Source: Elusimicrobiota bacterium (GTDB lineage Bacteria; Elusimicrobiota; UBA8919). From it: a stretch of 52,646 nucleotides of DNA. The translations under genes and the position numbers were made by a program. The stretch lies in contig JAFGLF010000004.1 of assembly GCA_016928195.1 (NCBI GenBank), forward strand, positions 1 through 52,646. The letters run 5' to 3'. Of the stretch, positions 26,328 through 36,150 are shown one piece after another. The notes below the pieces were generated by a model. It made no database searches and was not told the origin of the DNA. It saw only the letters and a program-made list of their open reading frames with translations. The first letter of the stretch is position 1. Each line of letters begins with the position of its first letter.

Positions 26328-27088
26328 GTGACAGATATGACAGTTTTTACAGGGATTATTGGAAGACAACCGGATGGAATCCGGCTGTAGGCAGGATTTC
26401 TAAAACCATAGCCGATGTTTTCAATCAGTACATAGATAAAAGTAAAAAAATAATAGATCTCGGATGCGGAGACGGAACCCACTATGGCAGGTTCGTCAGC
26501 CAATTGGCAGGAAGCTATATCGGGCTTGATGTTTCCGGCGAGGCGGTTAAAAAAGCAAAAGAGAACGGATTGGAAGCACGTAAACATAATTTTAACGACA
26601 GGATGCCTTTTGACAATAATTCTTTCGATGTTATTATCTGCCTGGAGGTAATAGAACACCTCTTTGACCCTGAATTTTTTCTTAAGGAATGCGGGCGTAT
26701 ATTAAAACCAGCAGGATTTTTAATTTTGAGCCTGCCGAATAGTTTTTATTTACGGCAGAGGATAAAGTTTTTATCCGGCAGTTTTTCTTCTATGACCGGT
26801 TCTCCTCTGGCGGCAGACAAAGAATGGTCTGCTCCGCATATCAGGTTTTTTTCCAAAGATTCTATCTGTAGATTGCTGAGTATTTCAGGATTCACTATAA
26901 GTAAATTTTTACCGGAAGGATTTTATTTTCTGGAAGCCCTGCCTTTTATGGGAAAACTTCACAGGATAACGCTGCTGAACAGAGTTCTGTTTCCTTTCAG
27001 CAGGTATATATCTTCACTTTTCCCATCGCTTTTCAGCAGCGGTTTTTTGATTGTTGCCGGTAAAACCCAAAAGAGCGATAATGATTAA
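26324..27088 (+). CDS. class I SAM-dependent methyltransferase
   Basis: 254 aa. Motifs are IIDLGCGDGTHYG, IGLDVSGEAVK, VIICLEVIEHLFDPEFF and LKPAGFLILSLPN, followed by the HIRFFSKDSICRLL region usual in polysaccharide-locus members. It overlaps the upstream methyltransferase (ATGA) and the downstream secreted-protein gene (8 nt). The substrate is unknown. Confidence 0.9.
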   Translation: MSDRYDSFYRDYWKTTGWNPAVGRISKTIADVFNQYIDKSKKIIDLGCGDGTHYGRFVSQLAGSYIGLDVSGEAVKKAKENGLEARKHNFNDRMPFDNNSFDVIICLEVIEHLFDPEFFLKECGRILKPAGFLILSLPNSFYLRQRIKFLSGSFSSMTGSPLAADKEWSAPHIRFFSKDSICRLLSISGFTISKFLPEGFYFLEALPFMGKLHRITLLNRVLFPFSRYISSLFPSLFSSGFLIVAGKTQKSDND

Positions 27089-29549
27089 GAATACAATTGT
27101 TTTTCTTGTAACTATAATTTTGCCCTGTTCCGTTAAGGCTTTTTATAATAATCAATCCGCGGAAATTGTTCTAGGTCAGAGCAATTTTTTGGATTCTCTG
27201 AGTAATCAGGGAGGGTCTCAGGCATCCACAGATACTTTTAATCATTCTTACGGTATTTATTGTGACGGTACAAAGCTTTTTATTGCCGATACCGATAATC
27301 ACCGGGTTCTTATTTATAACCAGATTCCCGCTGATAGCAATACTCCCGCGGATGTCGTTGTGGGGCAGACGAATTTTTATTCTCAGGATGCCAATCAGAA
27401 CGGTTCGGTCGGTGCCAATACATTGAAACAGCCTATGAATGTTTATAGTGATGGTACACGTTTGTTTATTGCGGATTATGGTAATCACCGGGTGTTGATA
27501 TATAATACCATTCCCAATACCAATAATGCCAGTGCGGATATTGTTGTCGGACAGGTAACTCTCAGCAGTGGTAGTATAAACCAGGGAGCAGGATTATATA
27601 ATTGCCAGGCAAATACATTGTCTTATCCATGGGGGGTTCTTGTAGTCGGCAGTAAACTTATTATCGCCGATTCGCAAAATAGCCGCGTGCTGGTTTATAA
27701 TGCGATACCTGCTGTAGATAATGCATCGGCAGATGTAGCTATCGGTCAGGTAACTTTATCCAGCGGTTCGTTTAACCGCGGGGAAGCCAGTCCTACTGCA
27801 AAGAGTTTAAAACTTCCGTATTGTATAAGCAGTGACGGCACTAAGCTTTTCGTGGCAGACCAATCCAACAGCAGGGTTTTAATTTATAATACTATACCGG
27901 CAGCACAGGATGCCGATTTCAGTGCGGATGTTGTAATCGGACAGACAGGTTTTAGTAATTCCGCTCCTAACCAGGGAGGAAATGCAAATGTCAATACCTT
28001 ACGGTATCCTATGGGTGTTTACTGGGACAACTCCAGATTATATATTACCGATGCGGGTAACAACAGGGTGTTAATTTTCAATTCAATACCGTCTGAAAAT
28101 AATACATCAGCCGATGTTGTTATAGGTCAAAGTGATTTTATCAGCAGCAGTGCCAATCAGGGTGTGGACCCTTCCACAAATACTCTTTCTGCGCCTGCAC
28201 AGGTGGCACGCTGGACAGGAAAAATGGCTGTTATCGAAAGGGACAATAATCGTGCGCTTGTTTTCCCCGATATATTCGGTATTTATACCATTTCTCCTGA
28301 TAATGCACAAAACACGGGAACCGTAAATGTCACAATTACAGGTGATGATTTTCTTACAGGTTCCAGTGTGAAACTTGCAAAGACCGGACAGGGCGATATA
28401 ACAGCAACCAATGTTTCCGTTACTACAAAAACAATCACATGTACATTCGATATCAGCGGGCAGTCGTCGGGCAGGTGGGGTGTTATTGTAACATCGGATT
28501 CTGTATCTGCTGCGTTGTCCGAAGGGTTTGAGGTAAAATCCTTTGCTATAACCGAAATTATACCTAACTTTGCATATAACAGAGGCATAGCAAGTATATA
28601 TATTAAAGGTTCTAATTTTCTTGACGGTTCAACCGCAAAACTGACGCGTTCCGGCGAATCGGATATAGATGCCGAAGAAGTGGATGTAAGCAGCAGTCTT
28701 GTAATATGCTCATTCAATCTGCGCAATAAAAAAGTCGGTCTGTGGAATGTTGTTATAAGTTCCGGAGATGTATCCGATACGTTCACCGATAGTTTCCTTA
28801 TTGCTTCGCGTGTACCGAGCGGTGTAACCACTGAAGTTGAATCATCCGGTTTGATAGATTCTTCAGGCGGTACGATAGTAGTTGACCTCAGCGGAAGCAT
28901 ACTTAACGGGACAAAAATAATTATTCCTGCCGGTGCTGTTTCGGCAAATATCAGTATTAATATCAGTATAAGCGCGGTAATAAACCCGCCTGCTATGCCC
29001 GACGGGTTTACGTCATTCGGCAGGATAATACATTTCGGACCGAGCGGTCTGGAATTTAATGATGATGTAACACTGCAGATACCGTATTCCGAGACAGATC
29101 TCGGGAATCTCGGTATCAACAATGAGTCACTTTTGTGTGTTTATAACTACGATACGGAGAACTCAATATGGCAGAAGATTGATGCTGAAGATATTACGGT
29201 TGACAGTGATAACTATACGGTTGATGTTAAAAGGCGGCATTTTTCACTCTATGTTCTCGGGGCATCTGTTGTTACCAATTTTTCCAATACAAAGGTTTAC
29301 CCGAATCCTTTTAGGTTTGACCGTGGACATACTGTGGTAACCTTTTCAAATATTATATCGGGAAGTAAAATTGAAATTTATACCATATCAGGTGAATTTG
29401 TATGTGAGATTAATGATACCGATAATGATGGTCAGATTGAATGGGATATCCGTAATTCTTCAGGAAAGAGGGTTGCAAGCGGTGTATATATGTGTCTGAT
29501 ATCCCATGGTTCTTCAAAGGTTACCAAGAAGGTAGCGGTGGTAAAATAG
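27081..29549 (+). CDS. secreted NHL-repeat / IPT / ZU5-like protein with FlgD-type C-terminal domain
   Basis: 822 aa. The ATG at 27081 gives a clean signal peptide ending in VKA. Five NHL-type repeats of about 60 residues (each with DGTKLFIADTDNHRVLIYN-like cores) and one degenerate repeat form a probable propeller (about 20-395). Two IPT/TIG domains follow (about 400-485 and 490-575), then a ZU5-like sandwich (IIIPAGAVSANISI, about 600-720). The C-terminus (VYPNPFR, ISGEFV, RVASGVYMCLI) is a FlgD/T9SS-type Ig-like domain. It is exported, probably surface-associated. Its start overlaps a methyltransferase gene, so it is expressed with glycan genes. Confidence 0.88.
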   Translation: MIKNTIVFLVTIILPCSVKAFYNNQSAEIVLGQSNFLDSLSNQGGSQASTDTFNHSYGIYCDGTKLFIADTDNHRVLIYNQIPADSNTPADVVVGQTNFYSQDANQNGSVGANTLKQPMNVYSDGTRLFIADYGNHRVLIYNTIPNTNNASADIVVGQVTLSSGSINQGAGLYNCQANTLSYPWGVLVVGSKLIIADSQNSRVLVYNAIPAVDNASADVAIGQVTLSSGSFNRGEASPTAKSLKLPYCISSDGTKLFVADQSNSRVLIYNTIPAAQDADFSADVVIGQTGFSNSAPNQGGNANVNTLRYPMGVYWDNSRLYITDAGNNRVLIFNSIPSENNTSADVVIGQSDFISSSANQGVDPSTNTLSAPAQVARWTGKMAVIERDNNRALVFPDIFGIYTISPDNAQNTGTVNVTITGDDFLTGSSVKLAKTGQGDITATNVSVTTKTITCTFDISGQSSGRWGVIVTSDSVSAALSEGFEVKSFAITEIIPNFAYNRGIASIYIKGSNFLDGSTAKLTRSGESDIDAEEVDVSSSLVICSFNLRNKKVGLWNVVISSGDVSDTFTDSFLIASRVPSGVTTEVESSGLIDSSGGTIVVDLSGSILNGTKIIIPAGAVSANISINISISAVINPPAMPDGFTSFGRIIHFGPSGLEFNDDVTLQIPYSETDLGNLGINNESLLCVYNYDTENSIWQKIDAEDITVDSDNYTVDVKRRHFSLYVLGASVVTNFSNTKVYPNPFRFDRGHTVVTFSNIISGSKIEIYTISGEFVCEINDTDNDGQIEWDIRNSSGKRVASGVYMCLISHGSSKVTKKVAVVK

Positions 29550-29579
29550 AGAATTAGAGAGTAAGAAAAGGTAAGAAAT

Positions 29580-30716
29580 ATGGCGGATAAAATACGTATT
29601 CTATATATTGCAGCTTCGGGCAACATAACCGGCGGCGGTCAGGTAAGTTTGCTTAATTTGATTAAACGCTTGAATCCCAGGAGGTTTATTCCGATGGTGC
29701 TGTGTCCCGAAATAGGTTCATTGGTGGATGAACTTAGATATCTGGATATTTCGGTGGAAGTTGTTAAAATAAAATCGCTTAGGAGTTTGAATTTAATTTC
29801 TTTTGTAAAAACATTGGTGAAGATATGCGGATTAATCAAAGAACGAAAGATAGGTATTTTGCATTCTAATGCCGGTTCTTCAAGGGAAACTATCTGTTCT
29901 GCTTTATCTGCAAGGATATGCGGAGTACCGTTTATATGGCATGCCAGGGTTACCGTCCAGCAGAGAAGTTTAATACTGGACCGTATATGTGCCGCACTTT
30001 CCACCAGGATTATTGCAATTTCCGGCGCTGTACGTAAACGTTTCAGCTGGCTGCCTGATAATAAAGTCGATGTCATATATAACGGTGTGGATTTGAACAG
30101 ATTTACTGTTCAAAAGAGCGTAAAAATTATACGCAGGGAATATAAAATATCCGGCTCGACCGTAGTGGCCGGAACTATAGGGAGATTGGATTATTGGAAA
30201 GGCCATCGTTATTTTATAGAGTCGGCAGCCGAGGTTTTAAGACATGTACCCGAAGCAGTTTTTTTTATTGTTGGTCAGGACGGTGATACCAATAGAAGTA
30301 AGCTTGGTGAATTAGCCGGCCGGTTAGGTATAAGGGATAAGATTATTTTTACAGGATATTATGAGGATATACCGCTGATAATTTCTGTTTTTGATGTTTT
30401 TGTTTTAGCATCGGAAAATGAGCCATTCGGACGTGTTTTGATCGAAGCTATGGCTTGCGGCAAACCGGTGGTTGCTACCAATGCCGGAGGTGTGCCGGAA
30501 ATCGTCAAAGATAACGGAACAGGCCTTCTGGTGCCTCCGAAAGATTCGGCAGCTATGTCTGAGGCGATTGTTGCTATATTGAAAGACAGGGAGAAAGCTG
30601 TTAAGATGGGCAGGGCAGGGCGCAGACGCGCAGAGGAATTATTTGATATTGATATTAATGTAAAAAAGACCGAACATGTATATGAGAAATTAATAAGGAG
30701 TTATAAAAATGAATAA
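29580..30716 (+). CDS. GT4-family glycosyltransferase
   Basis: 378 aa. The N-terminal loop is NITGGGQVSLLNLI. The C-terminal half has GTIGRLDYWKGHRYFIESA, FFIVGQDGD, and the E-x7-E motif in ENEPFGRVLIEAMACGKPV followed by NAGGVPEIV. It is a retaining GT-B transferase. The short gap before it (29550-29577) contains microrepeat-like GAGAATTAGAGAGTAAG sequence. It overlaps the next gene by 8 nt. Confidence 0.93.
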   Translation: MADKIRILYIAASGNITGGGQVSLLNLIKRLNPRRFIPMVLCPEIGSLVDELRYLDISVEVVKIKSLRSLNLISFVKTLVKICGLIKERKIGILHSNAGSSRETICSALSARICGVPFIWHARVTVQQRSLILDRICAALSTRIIAISGAVRKRFSWLPDNKVDVIYNGVDLNRFTVQKSVKIIRREYKISGSTVVAGTIGRLDYWKGHRYFIESAAEVLRHVPEAVFFIVGQDGDTNRSKLGELAGRLGIRDKIIFTGYYEDIPLIISVFDVFVLASENEPFGRVLIEAMACGKPVVATNAGGVPEIVKDNGTGLLVPPKDSAAMSEAIVAILKDREKAVKMGRAGRRRAEELFDIDINVKKTEHVYEKLIRSYKNE

Positions 30717-31485
30717 ATTATCGGCGGTATTGATAGTGCGCAACGAAGAGGAAAATATAAAGCAGTGTCTTGAAAGTATAAAGTGGGCGGATGATATTAT
30801 ACTGATAGACCAGAAAAGCACCGACCGGACCGTAGAACTTGCACGGGCTTATACGGATAAAATATTTATCACGGAACCGAAGGGTATATGTAATCCTGAC
30901 CGTGTATTCGGAATACAAAAAGCTAAAAACGATTGGATACTGATCCTGGAAGCCGATGAACGGGTTGCACCGGAATTAAAAAACGAAATACAATCTGTTA
31001 TTACAGAAAATAATTCTGCCGAAGCAGGTTATTATTTACCTGTAAAATCTTTCTTTTGCGGCAGATGGATAAAACACTGCGGCTGGTATCCGGGGTATAT
31101 ATTGAGACTGTTCAGAAAGGGGAAGGTGTCTTTTCCTGCAGGATTACATACATTCGGACAGGCGGAAGGGAAATGCGGATATTTGAAAAATGCTCTGCTG
31201 CATTATTCATACCCGACTATTTCGCATTATTTTCCGAAATTTAACCGCTACACTACGCAGTGGGCCCGGGAAGAATATAAAAAAGGTATACGTATAAGCG
31301 GCAAAAATTTTATTTTCAACTTTTTAATCAGACCGCTATACTGGTTTTTTCGTAAATATTTTCTTCTTCAGGGATATCGTGACGGTTTTCGCGGGTTTTT
31401 TATAAGTTTTTCGTCCGCTCTGACGGTATTTGTGTCATACGCTAAATTATGGGAACTGCAAAACAAGGAATCAAAGGTATTATAA
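30709..31485 (+). CDS. GT2-family glycosyltransferase (KdtX/WaaE-like)
   Basis: 258 aa, GT-A fold. The N-terminal motif is AVLIVRNEEENIKQCLESI and the nucleotide-sugar site is ILIDQKSTDRT. The second acidic motif is ILEADERV, the usual form in WaaE/KdtX-type beta-1,4-glucosyltransferases. SFFCGRWIKHCGWYPGY and RLFRKG complete that pattern. The C-terminus is basic and hydrophobic, probably membrane-associated. AAGGAG precedes the ATG, and the gene overlaps both neighbours. Confidence 0.9.
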   Translation: MNKLSAVLIVRNEEENIKQCLESIKWADDIILIDQKSTDRTVELARAYTDKIFITEPKGICNPDRVFGIQKAKNDWILILEADERVAPELKNEIQSVITENNSAEAGYYLPVKSFFCGRWIKHCGWYPGYILRLFRKGKVSFPAGLHTFGQAEGKCGYLKNALLHYSYPTISHYFPKFNRYTTQWAREEYKKGIRISGKNFIFNFLIRPLYWFFRKYFLLQGYRDGFRGFFISFSSALTVFVSYAKLWELQNKESKVL

Positions 31486-32573
31486 AGAATATTTATTTAT
31501 TTTTCCGGCAATGTCTGTTTTTTCCGTTAAGATTTATTTTGCCTGTAAGGTCTGTCCCTGATTTATTCCGGATAAAAAACATTCTGGTGGTTCGTATAGA
31601 CAGGCTCGGGGATTTGGTATTAACGATGCCTCTGGTATATTCCCTGAAGAAGTATATACCGGGATGCCGGATTACCGTTTTAGGTAACAGGAAGTTTATT
31701 TCTCTTTTAGAAGATGATAATGCCGTGGATGAAATAATCCCGTATGATTCGTTTTTTTCTGTATTGAGGCATCTGAGTAAAAGAGAGTTTGATTTGGTCA
31801 TTGATCCGTTGTTTGATTATGTATTGAAAACAGCATTGCTGAGTTTTTTATTAAAATCAAAATGGCGTATCGGGTTTGATATAGCCGGCCGGGGCAGTTT
31901 TTTTAATCTGAGAGCAGCTTATTCTTTGGATAGGAAACATTTTATTGATGAAACACTTGAACTGCTTGAACCGTTGGGAATATATTCCGATATTAAACAG
32001 CCTAAGTTGAAGATTGGTTTAGACAGACGGAATGAAGTATTAAAGAAATACGGAATCCAATCAGACGATTTTATTATCGTGCTTCACCCCGGAGGTCATT
32101 ATCCGTCACAATGCTGGCCTGCTGAAAATTTTGCCAAACTGGCTGACCGGATAGTGTCCGGACATACTAATGTTAGTATAATTTTCACTTTAGGTTCCGG
32201 AGAAGAAAGAATATATAATCAGATTAAAGAAAAATTCGCGGGAGTTAATAATATATATCTGTTGAAAGACCTGAATATTAAAGAGCTGGCGGCTGTTTTA
32301 TCTAATGCTAAACTTTTTATAGGTAACAATTCAGGCCCCCTGCATCTGGCATGTGCTTTAGGTATACCGACGGTTTCTACTATGGGCCCTACCGTGCCCT
32401 GGCGCTGGTGGCCGCACGGCGAAGGGCATATTGTTTTAAGAAAGAATTTGTCCTGCAGTCCGTGCAATAAGGGGGTCTGTACGGGCCATGAATGTATGAA
32501 TATGATAACTGCGGATGATGTATTGGATGCAGTTGAACGTCAACTGAAAAACAGAGGATTATGTACCAGCTGA
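31449..32573 (+). CDS. GT9-family (heptosyltransferase-like) glycosyltransferase
   Basis: 374 aa. The GT9 opening is NILVVRIDRLGDLVLTMP. The donor site region is VLHPGGHYPSQCWPAENFAKLAD, then FIGNNSGPLHLACALGIPTV. A cysteine set near the end (CSPC, CTGHEC) is typical of ADP-heptose-LPS heptosyltransferase relatives. The start overlaps the GT2 gene by 37 nt and adds about 40 hydrophobic/basic residues before the core, so a later start is possible. A second GT9 gene lies at 34054. Confidence 0.9.
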   Translation: MGTAKQGIKGIIKNIYLFFRQCLFFPLRFILPVRSVPDLFRIKNILVVRIDRLGDLVLTMPLVYSLKKYIPGCRITVLGNRKFISLLEDDNAVDEIIPYDSFFSVLRHLSKREFDLVIDPLFDYVLKTALLSFLLKSKWRIGFDIAGRGSFFNLRAAYSLDRKHFIDETLELLEPLGIYSDIKQPKLKIGLDRRNEVLKKYGIQSDDFIIVLHPGGHYPSQCWPAENFAKLADRIVSGHTNVSIIFTLGSGEERIYNQIKEKFAGVNNIYLLKDLNIKELAAVLSNAKLFIGNNSGPLHLACALGIPTVSTMGPTVPWRWWPHGEGHIVLRKNLSCSPCNKGVCTGHECMNMITADDVLDAVERQLKNRGLCTS

Positions 32574-33913
32574 TTTCCAGATATCTATATTTTGCTGCAC
32601 AAAAGCTGCGTCGGGAAAATGTTCTCGGTTATCTGACTGAACTGGAAGAAAGTCAGTGGTATTCACCGCAGAAAGTCAGGGAATTACAATGGGAAAGATT
32701 AAAGAAGATACTTACCCATGCGTATGAGAATGTGCCTTATTATCGTTCGAAATTCGATAACTGCGGGATAAAACCTGAGGATATAACCTCTTATGAGAAG
32801 TTTTCCGGGATACCTTTTTTGACTAAGGTGGAGGTAAGGAATAATTTTAAAGATTTCCTTGCCCGGGATTGTAAACGGTCCGTAGAATACAGTTCTACAA
32901 GCGGTACAACAGGAGAACTGTTAAAATATGTCCGGGACCGTGCATCCATGGGATATACCAGAGCAGCACAGTACAGGGGGCGTCGCTGGTTAGGGGCAGA
33001 TATCGGTACAAAAGAGATGCTGATGTTTACGACTGCGGTTGACCCGGTGAAACTCGCAAAAGAAAAAATCAAAGATTTGATAAAGAACAGAATGAGGTTG
33101 TCGGCTTTTGATATGTCCGAAAAATCCATGAGAAGATTTTTCGATAGATGCCGGAGGTTTCAGCCCAAGTTTCTTTATGGAGTACCTTCGCAGATTTATA
33201 GATTGGCTCAGTTTATAAATGAGAAAAATCTTGATGTGCAGGGGTTAGGGTTGAAACTTATAATTACTACAACAGAGGTATTGTACGAACATCACCGGAG
33301 AATGATTGAATCTACTTTTAAGTGTCCTATATTTAAAGAATATGGTGCTTCCGAGGTTGGTATTCTTGCGTTTGAATGCCCTCAGGGGAATATGCATATT
33401 ACTTCCGAAAATGTATATTTGGAGTTTGTAGACGACAAGGGAAACCCGGTATCTTCCGGGAGCGGGGAGATTATCGTTACCGAACTGCATAACTATGCCA
33501 TGCCTTTCATAAGATATAAAATAGGTGACGTAGGGTATCCTTCCGGTAAAATATGCGGCTGCGGAAGAGGACTGCCGTGTATAGACAGGGTTGAGGGCAG
33601 AATGCTTGAAATGGTCCTTTTGAAAAATGGCAAGTCCGTACATGGCAGGATTTTCGATTATATAAACCGTGAACTGCTGGATGAAAAAAAAGAGATAAGA
33701 GAATACCAGGTGGTTCAGGAATCAGAGGATGAATTGCTTGTTAAAGTAGTAAAGGAACCTCATTTCGGAGAAGAAACACTGAATTACTGGAAAAAAAGAA
33801 TACATGAACTTCTTGGTCCGGAAGTAAGAATTACTTATGAATTTGTAAAGGGAATACCTCCGGAAAAATCGGGTAAACGAAGGTATTTTGTTTCTAAAAT
33901 TCGGCATCGTTGA
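32561..33913 (+). CDS. phenylacetate-CoA ligase / CapK-like adenylate-forming protein
   Basis: 450 aa of the ANL superfamily. The N-terminal family helix is AYENVPYYRSKFD. The P-loop is YSSTSGTTGELLKY, with A-motifs IITTTEVLYEHHR, FKEYGASEVG and RYKIGDVG, and a C-terminal GRMLEMV lobe. Close relatives are frequent in capsule and EPS loci, where they are thought to activate an acid or amino acid for attachment to the glycan; the substrate here is unknown. It overlaps the GT9 gene by 13 nt. Confidence 0.9.
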   Translation: MYQLISRYLYFAAQKLRRENVLGYLTELEESQWYSPQKVRELQWERLKKILTHAYENVPYYRSKFDNCGIKPEDITSYEKFSGIPFLTKVEVRNNFKDFLARDCKRSVEYSSTSGTTGELLKYVRDRASMGYTRAAQYRGRRWLGADIGTKEMLMFTTAVDPVKLAKEKIKDLIKNRMRLSAFDMSEKSMRRFFDRCRRFQPKFLYGVPSQIYRLAQFINEKNLDVQGLGLKLIITTTEVLYEHHRRMIESTFKCPIFKEYGASEVGILAFECPQGNMHITSENVYLEFVDDKGNPVSSGSGEIIVTELHNYAMPFIRYKIGDVGYPSGKICGCGRGLPCIDRVEGRMLEMVLLKNGKSVHGRIFDYINRELLDEKKEIREYQVVQESEDELLVKVVKEPHFGEETLNYWKKRIHELLGPEVRITYEFVKGIPPEKSGKRRYFVSKIRHR

Positions 33914-33924
33914 AAAAGTCATCA

Positions 33925-34026
33925 AATGATAACGCAGATTACGCGGAAGATCCGCAGATTACACAGAAACTTCGCAGAGGGCGCAGAGATTTTACTCTGC
34001 GTAATCCGCGGTATTTTTGCGGTCTC
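33925..34026. repeat. microrepeat, direct then inverted
   Basis: ACGCAGATTACGCGGAAGA, CCGCAGATTACACAGAAAC and CGCAGAGGGCGCAGAGA units (33932-33990) are followed by inverse CTCTGCGTAATCCGCGG (33995-34011). It lies between the CapK-like and second GT9 genes. The frame is open through it, giving a spurious N-terminal extension to the GT9 gene. Confidence 0.85.
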
Positions 34027-34053
34027 AGCGGGAATTACTGTGATTTATTTCAA

Positions 34054-35100
34054 ATGAAACAGATTGATTTGACCAATATCAGAAAAATACTTGTTGTATT
34101 TGTTGCCGGTATAGGAGATTTTGTTGAATTTCTGCCGGCATTAAAAGCTCTGCGTAACCGTTTCCCGGAAGCCCGTTTAGTATTACTTACATCTTCACGC
34201 ACCTGTTCTTATGCATCTTCCTATCCGTTTATTGACCATGTTTTTGGTTTTGACGGTAGGTTGCGGAAGCTTTTGCCTTTAATTTTGAACCTTCGGAAAC
34301 AGCGGTTTGATTTAATGATAAATTTCTATGATTTGGACAACTGGCGAGGAGCGCTGCGCATGGCTGCTCTTTTTTGGAGCATAGGAGCCATGTATAGAAT
34401 GGGCAGAGATACCGACGGCAGGGGATTTTTCCTGAATATTAAAATACCGGAAGATTCTAATGAACAGGTTAAGTATGCGGTTTATTTCAATAAATTTGTA
34501 GAATTTTTTGGTGCACAGATAGTTGACCCTAATCCCTGCCTGCAGTTTTCCGAGGATGATAGAAGGTTTGTCAAAGAACTGCTTACGCAGAATAATATTC
34601 ATCCTCAGGATTTTATTATTGGACTCAACCCGGGGTCAGACCGTTTTACAAGAAGGTGGTATAACGAGCGTTTTGCTAAAGCGGCAGATGAACTTATTAA
34701 TAAACACGGCGGTAAAGTTGTTATTATCGGAAGTCCGAAAGATATAAAATTAGCGGAAGAAATATCCGGTCTTATGCTGCACAAACCGGTCATTCTTGCG
34801 GGAAAAACAACCGTAAGTCAGTTAGCAGTGTTAATCAGTAGGTTTAATCTTTTTATTACTACCAATAGTGCTGCGATGCATATTGCAGGCATATCGGGAG
34901 TTCCTTTGGTTGGTTTAATCGGGCCGGGGAATAGTTTTAAGGATTGTCCGCAGGGAGACGAAAGAAAAATGGCTCTGATAACAAAAAATGTAGGATGCAG
35001 CCCTTGCTATAAATGGAAATGCAGTAAGATGGTCTGCATGAAAGAAATAAATGTAGAAGATGTTTTGCGGGAAGCAGAAAAGTTGATAAGTCAAGGTTAA
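34054..35100 (+). CDS. GT9-family glycosyltransferase 2
   Basis: 348 aa from the ATG at 34054. The in-frame TTG at 33910 would add 48 residues translated from microrepeat and is rejected. The core is ILVVFVAGIGDFVEFLPAL, then GLNPGSDRFTRRWYNERFAKAAD, TTNSAAMHIAGISGVPLVGLIGP and the cysteine set CSPC, CSKMVC. It is the same family as the gene at 31449 but diverged, so the two probably add successive residues. No strong ribosome site is visible. Confidence 0.9.
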   Translation: MKQIDLTNIRKILVVFVAGIGDFVEFLPALKALRNRFPEARLVLLTSSRTCSYASSYPFIDHVFGFDGRLRKLLPLILNLRKQRFDLMINFYDLDNWRGALRMAALFWSIGAMYRMGRDTDGRGFFLNIKIPEDSNEQVKYAVYFNKFVEFFGAQIVDPNPCLQFSEDDRRFVKELLTQNNIHPQDFIIGLNPGSDRFTRRWYNERFAKAADELINKHGGKVVIIGSPKDIKLAEEISGLMLHKPVILAGKTTVSQLAVLISRFNLFITTNSAAMHIAGISGVPLVGLIGPGNSFKDCPQGDERKMALITKNVGCSPCYKWKCSKMVCMKEINVEDVLREAEKLISQG

Positions 35101-35103
35101 AAC

Positions 35104-36150
35104 ATGGAAAAATTTGGATTTTTGAAGGATATTTTTTTTAAGTGCTGTATTGCGGGCGTATCTTTTATTTTGTGCCTGATTTTTTTAGAAATCGGGATTC
35201 GTATATTTACGGACCAGCCGTATTACGGATATCCAAAAGATCTTTTTAGAAATGATAAAGAACTCGGTTATTCTTTGACTCCGAACTTTGAAGGAATGCA
35301 TATCCAGCCCGAATTTAAAGTCAAATATCATATCAACTCCCAGGGATTCAGAGATGAGGAAGTATCGGAGCAGAAATTTTATTCTTCTAAACGGATTCTG
35401 CTTCTGGGTGATTCGGTTGCATTCGGACTATGTGTTCGTATGAATCAGAGCTGGGCGTATTTACTGGAAAAAAAGATAAATGAAAAAACAAAAAACCGGT
35501 ACATTATTATTAATACGGGTGTTCCGGGATATGGACAGGAGGAGGAAATAAAGTTTTTTAAAACCAGAGGGAAAAAGTTGAATCCCGATATTGTGCTTAC
35601 TCAGTTTTGCTGGAATGATCTCGGCCATAACATTTTATACAGTGTTCAGAACGGATATTTGTCGGCATTTAGGGAAGGAACGGTTTCGAAAGTTAAAATT
35701 TTTCTGAATTTACATTCAAGATTATATACATTTATTGTTTTAAGAATCAAATCCAGTAAATGGTGGCAAAGAAAAAGAAGAGACCGGAGGTTGTTGTTAG
35801 CACCTCAATTCGTAACAGATTCCAGAATAGAAGAAAGATTTAAAATTACGGAAAATTATCTTATTGAACTCGATAAGGAAATAAAGAGTACCGGCGCCAA
35901 GCATTACATAGTTCTTATTCCCGATAAAGATTTTATTAATTTGAAAAGAATGGAATATTTGACCGCTGCTTTTTTGGAACTTTGTAAAAAACTGGATATA
36001 TCGGTTATTAATTTGTACCCTGAGTTTAAGTCGCATTTTGAAAAAGGGGAAAACCTGTACTTTAAAATCGACCCGCATTGGAATGAAGAAGGAAACAGAG
36101 TCGCAGCGGATGTCATATACAGAAAATTGATAAATAAACTAAAGATATGA
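35104..36150 (+). CDS. membrane-anchored SGNH/GDSL hydrolase
   Basis: 348 aa. One membrane helix (about 13-30, ending FLEIGIRIF) anchors a probably periplasmic SGNH domain. Block I is ILLLGDSVAFG with the catalytic Ser, block II INTGVPGYGQ, block III CWNDLGHN, and block V DPHWNEEGN with Asp and His. Such proteins acetylate or deacetylate extracellular polysaccharide, in the style of AlgX/AlgJ. The direction cannot be told from sequence. It overlaps the next gene by 4 nt. Confidence 0.88.
   Translation: MEKFGFLKDIFFKCCIAGVSFILCLIFLEIGIRIFTDQPYYGYPKDLFRNDKELGYSLTPNFEGMHIQPEFKVKYHINSQGFRDEEVSEQKFYSSKRILLLGDSVAFGLCVRMNQSWAYLLEKKINEKTKNRYIIINTGVPGYGQEEEIKFFKTRGKKLNPDIVLTQFCWNDLGHNILYSVQNGYLSAFREGTVSKVKIFLNLHSRLYTFIVLRIKSSKWWQRKRRDRRLLLAPQFVTDSRIEERFKITENYLIELDKEIKSTGAKHYIVLIPDKDFINLKRMEYLTAAFLELCKKLDISVINLYPEFKSHFEKGENLYFKIDPHWNEEGNRVAADVIYRKLINKLKI

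Noticed and set aside
28283-29122. 279-aa reading frame on the minus strand
   Set aside because: It is antisense to the IPT/ZU5-like region of a clear secreted protein and has no recognisable domain.
33910-34053. N-terminal extension of the second GT9 protein
   Set aside because: The 48 residues are translated microrepeat and precede the canonical GT9 start.
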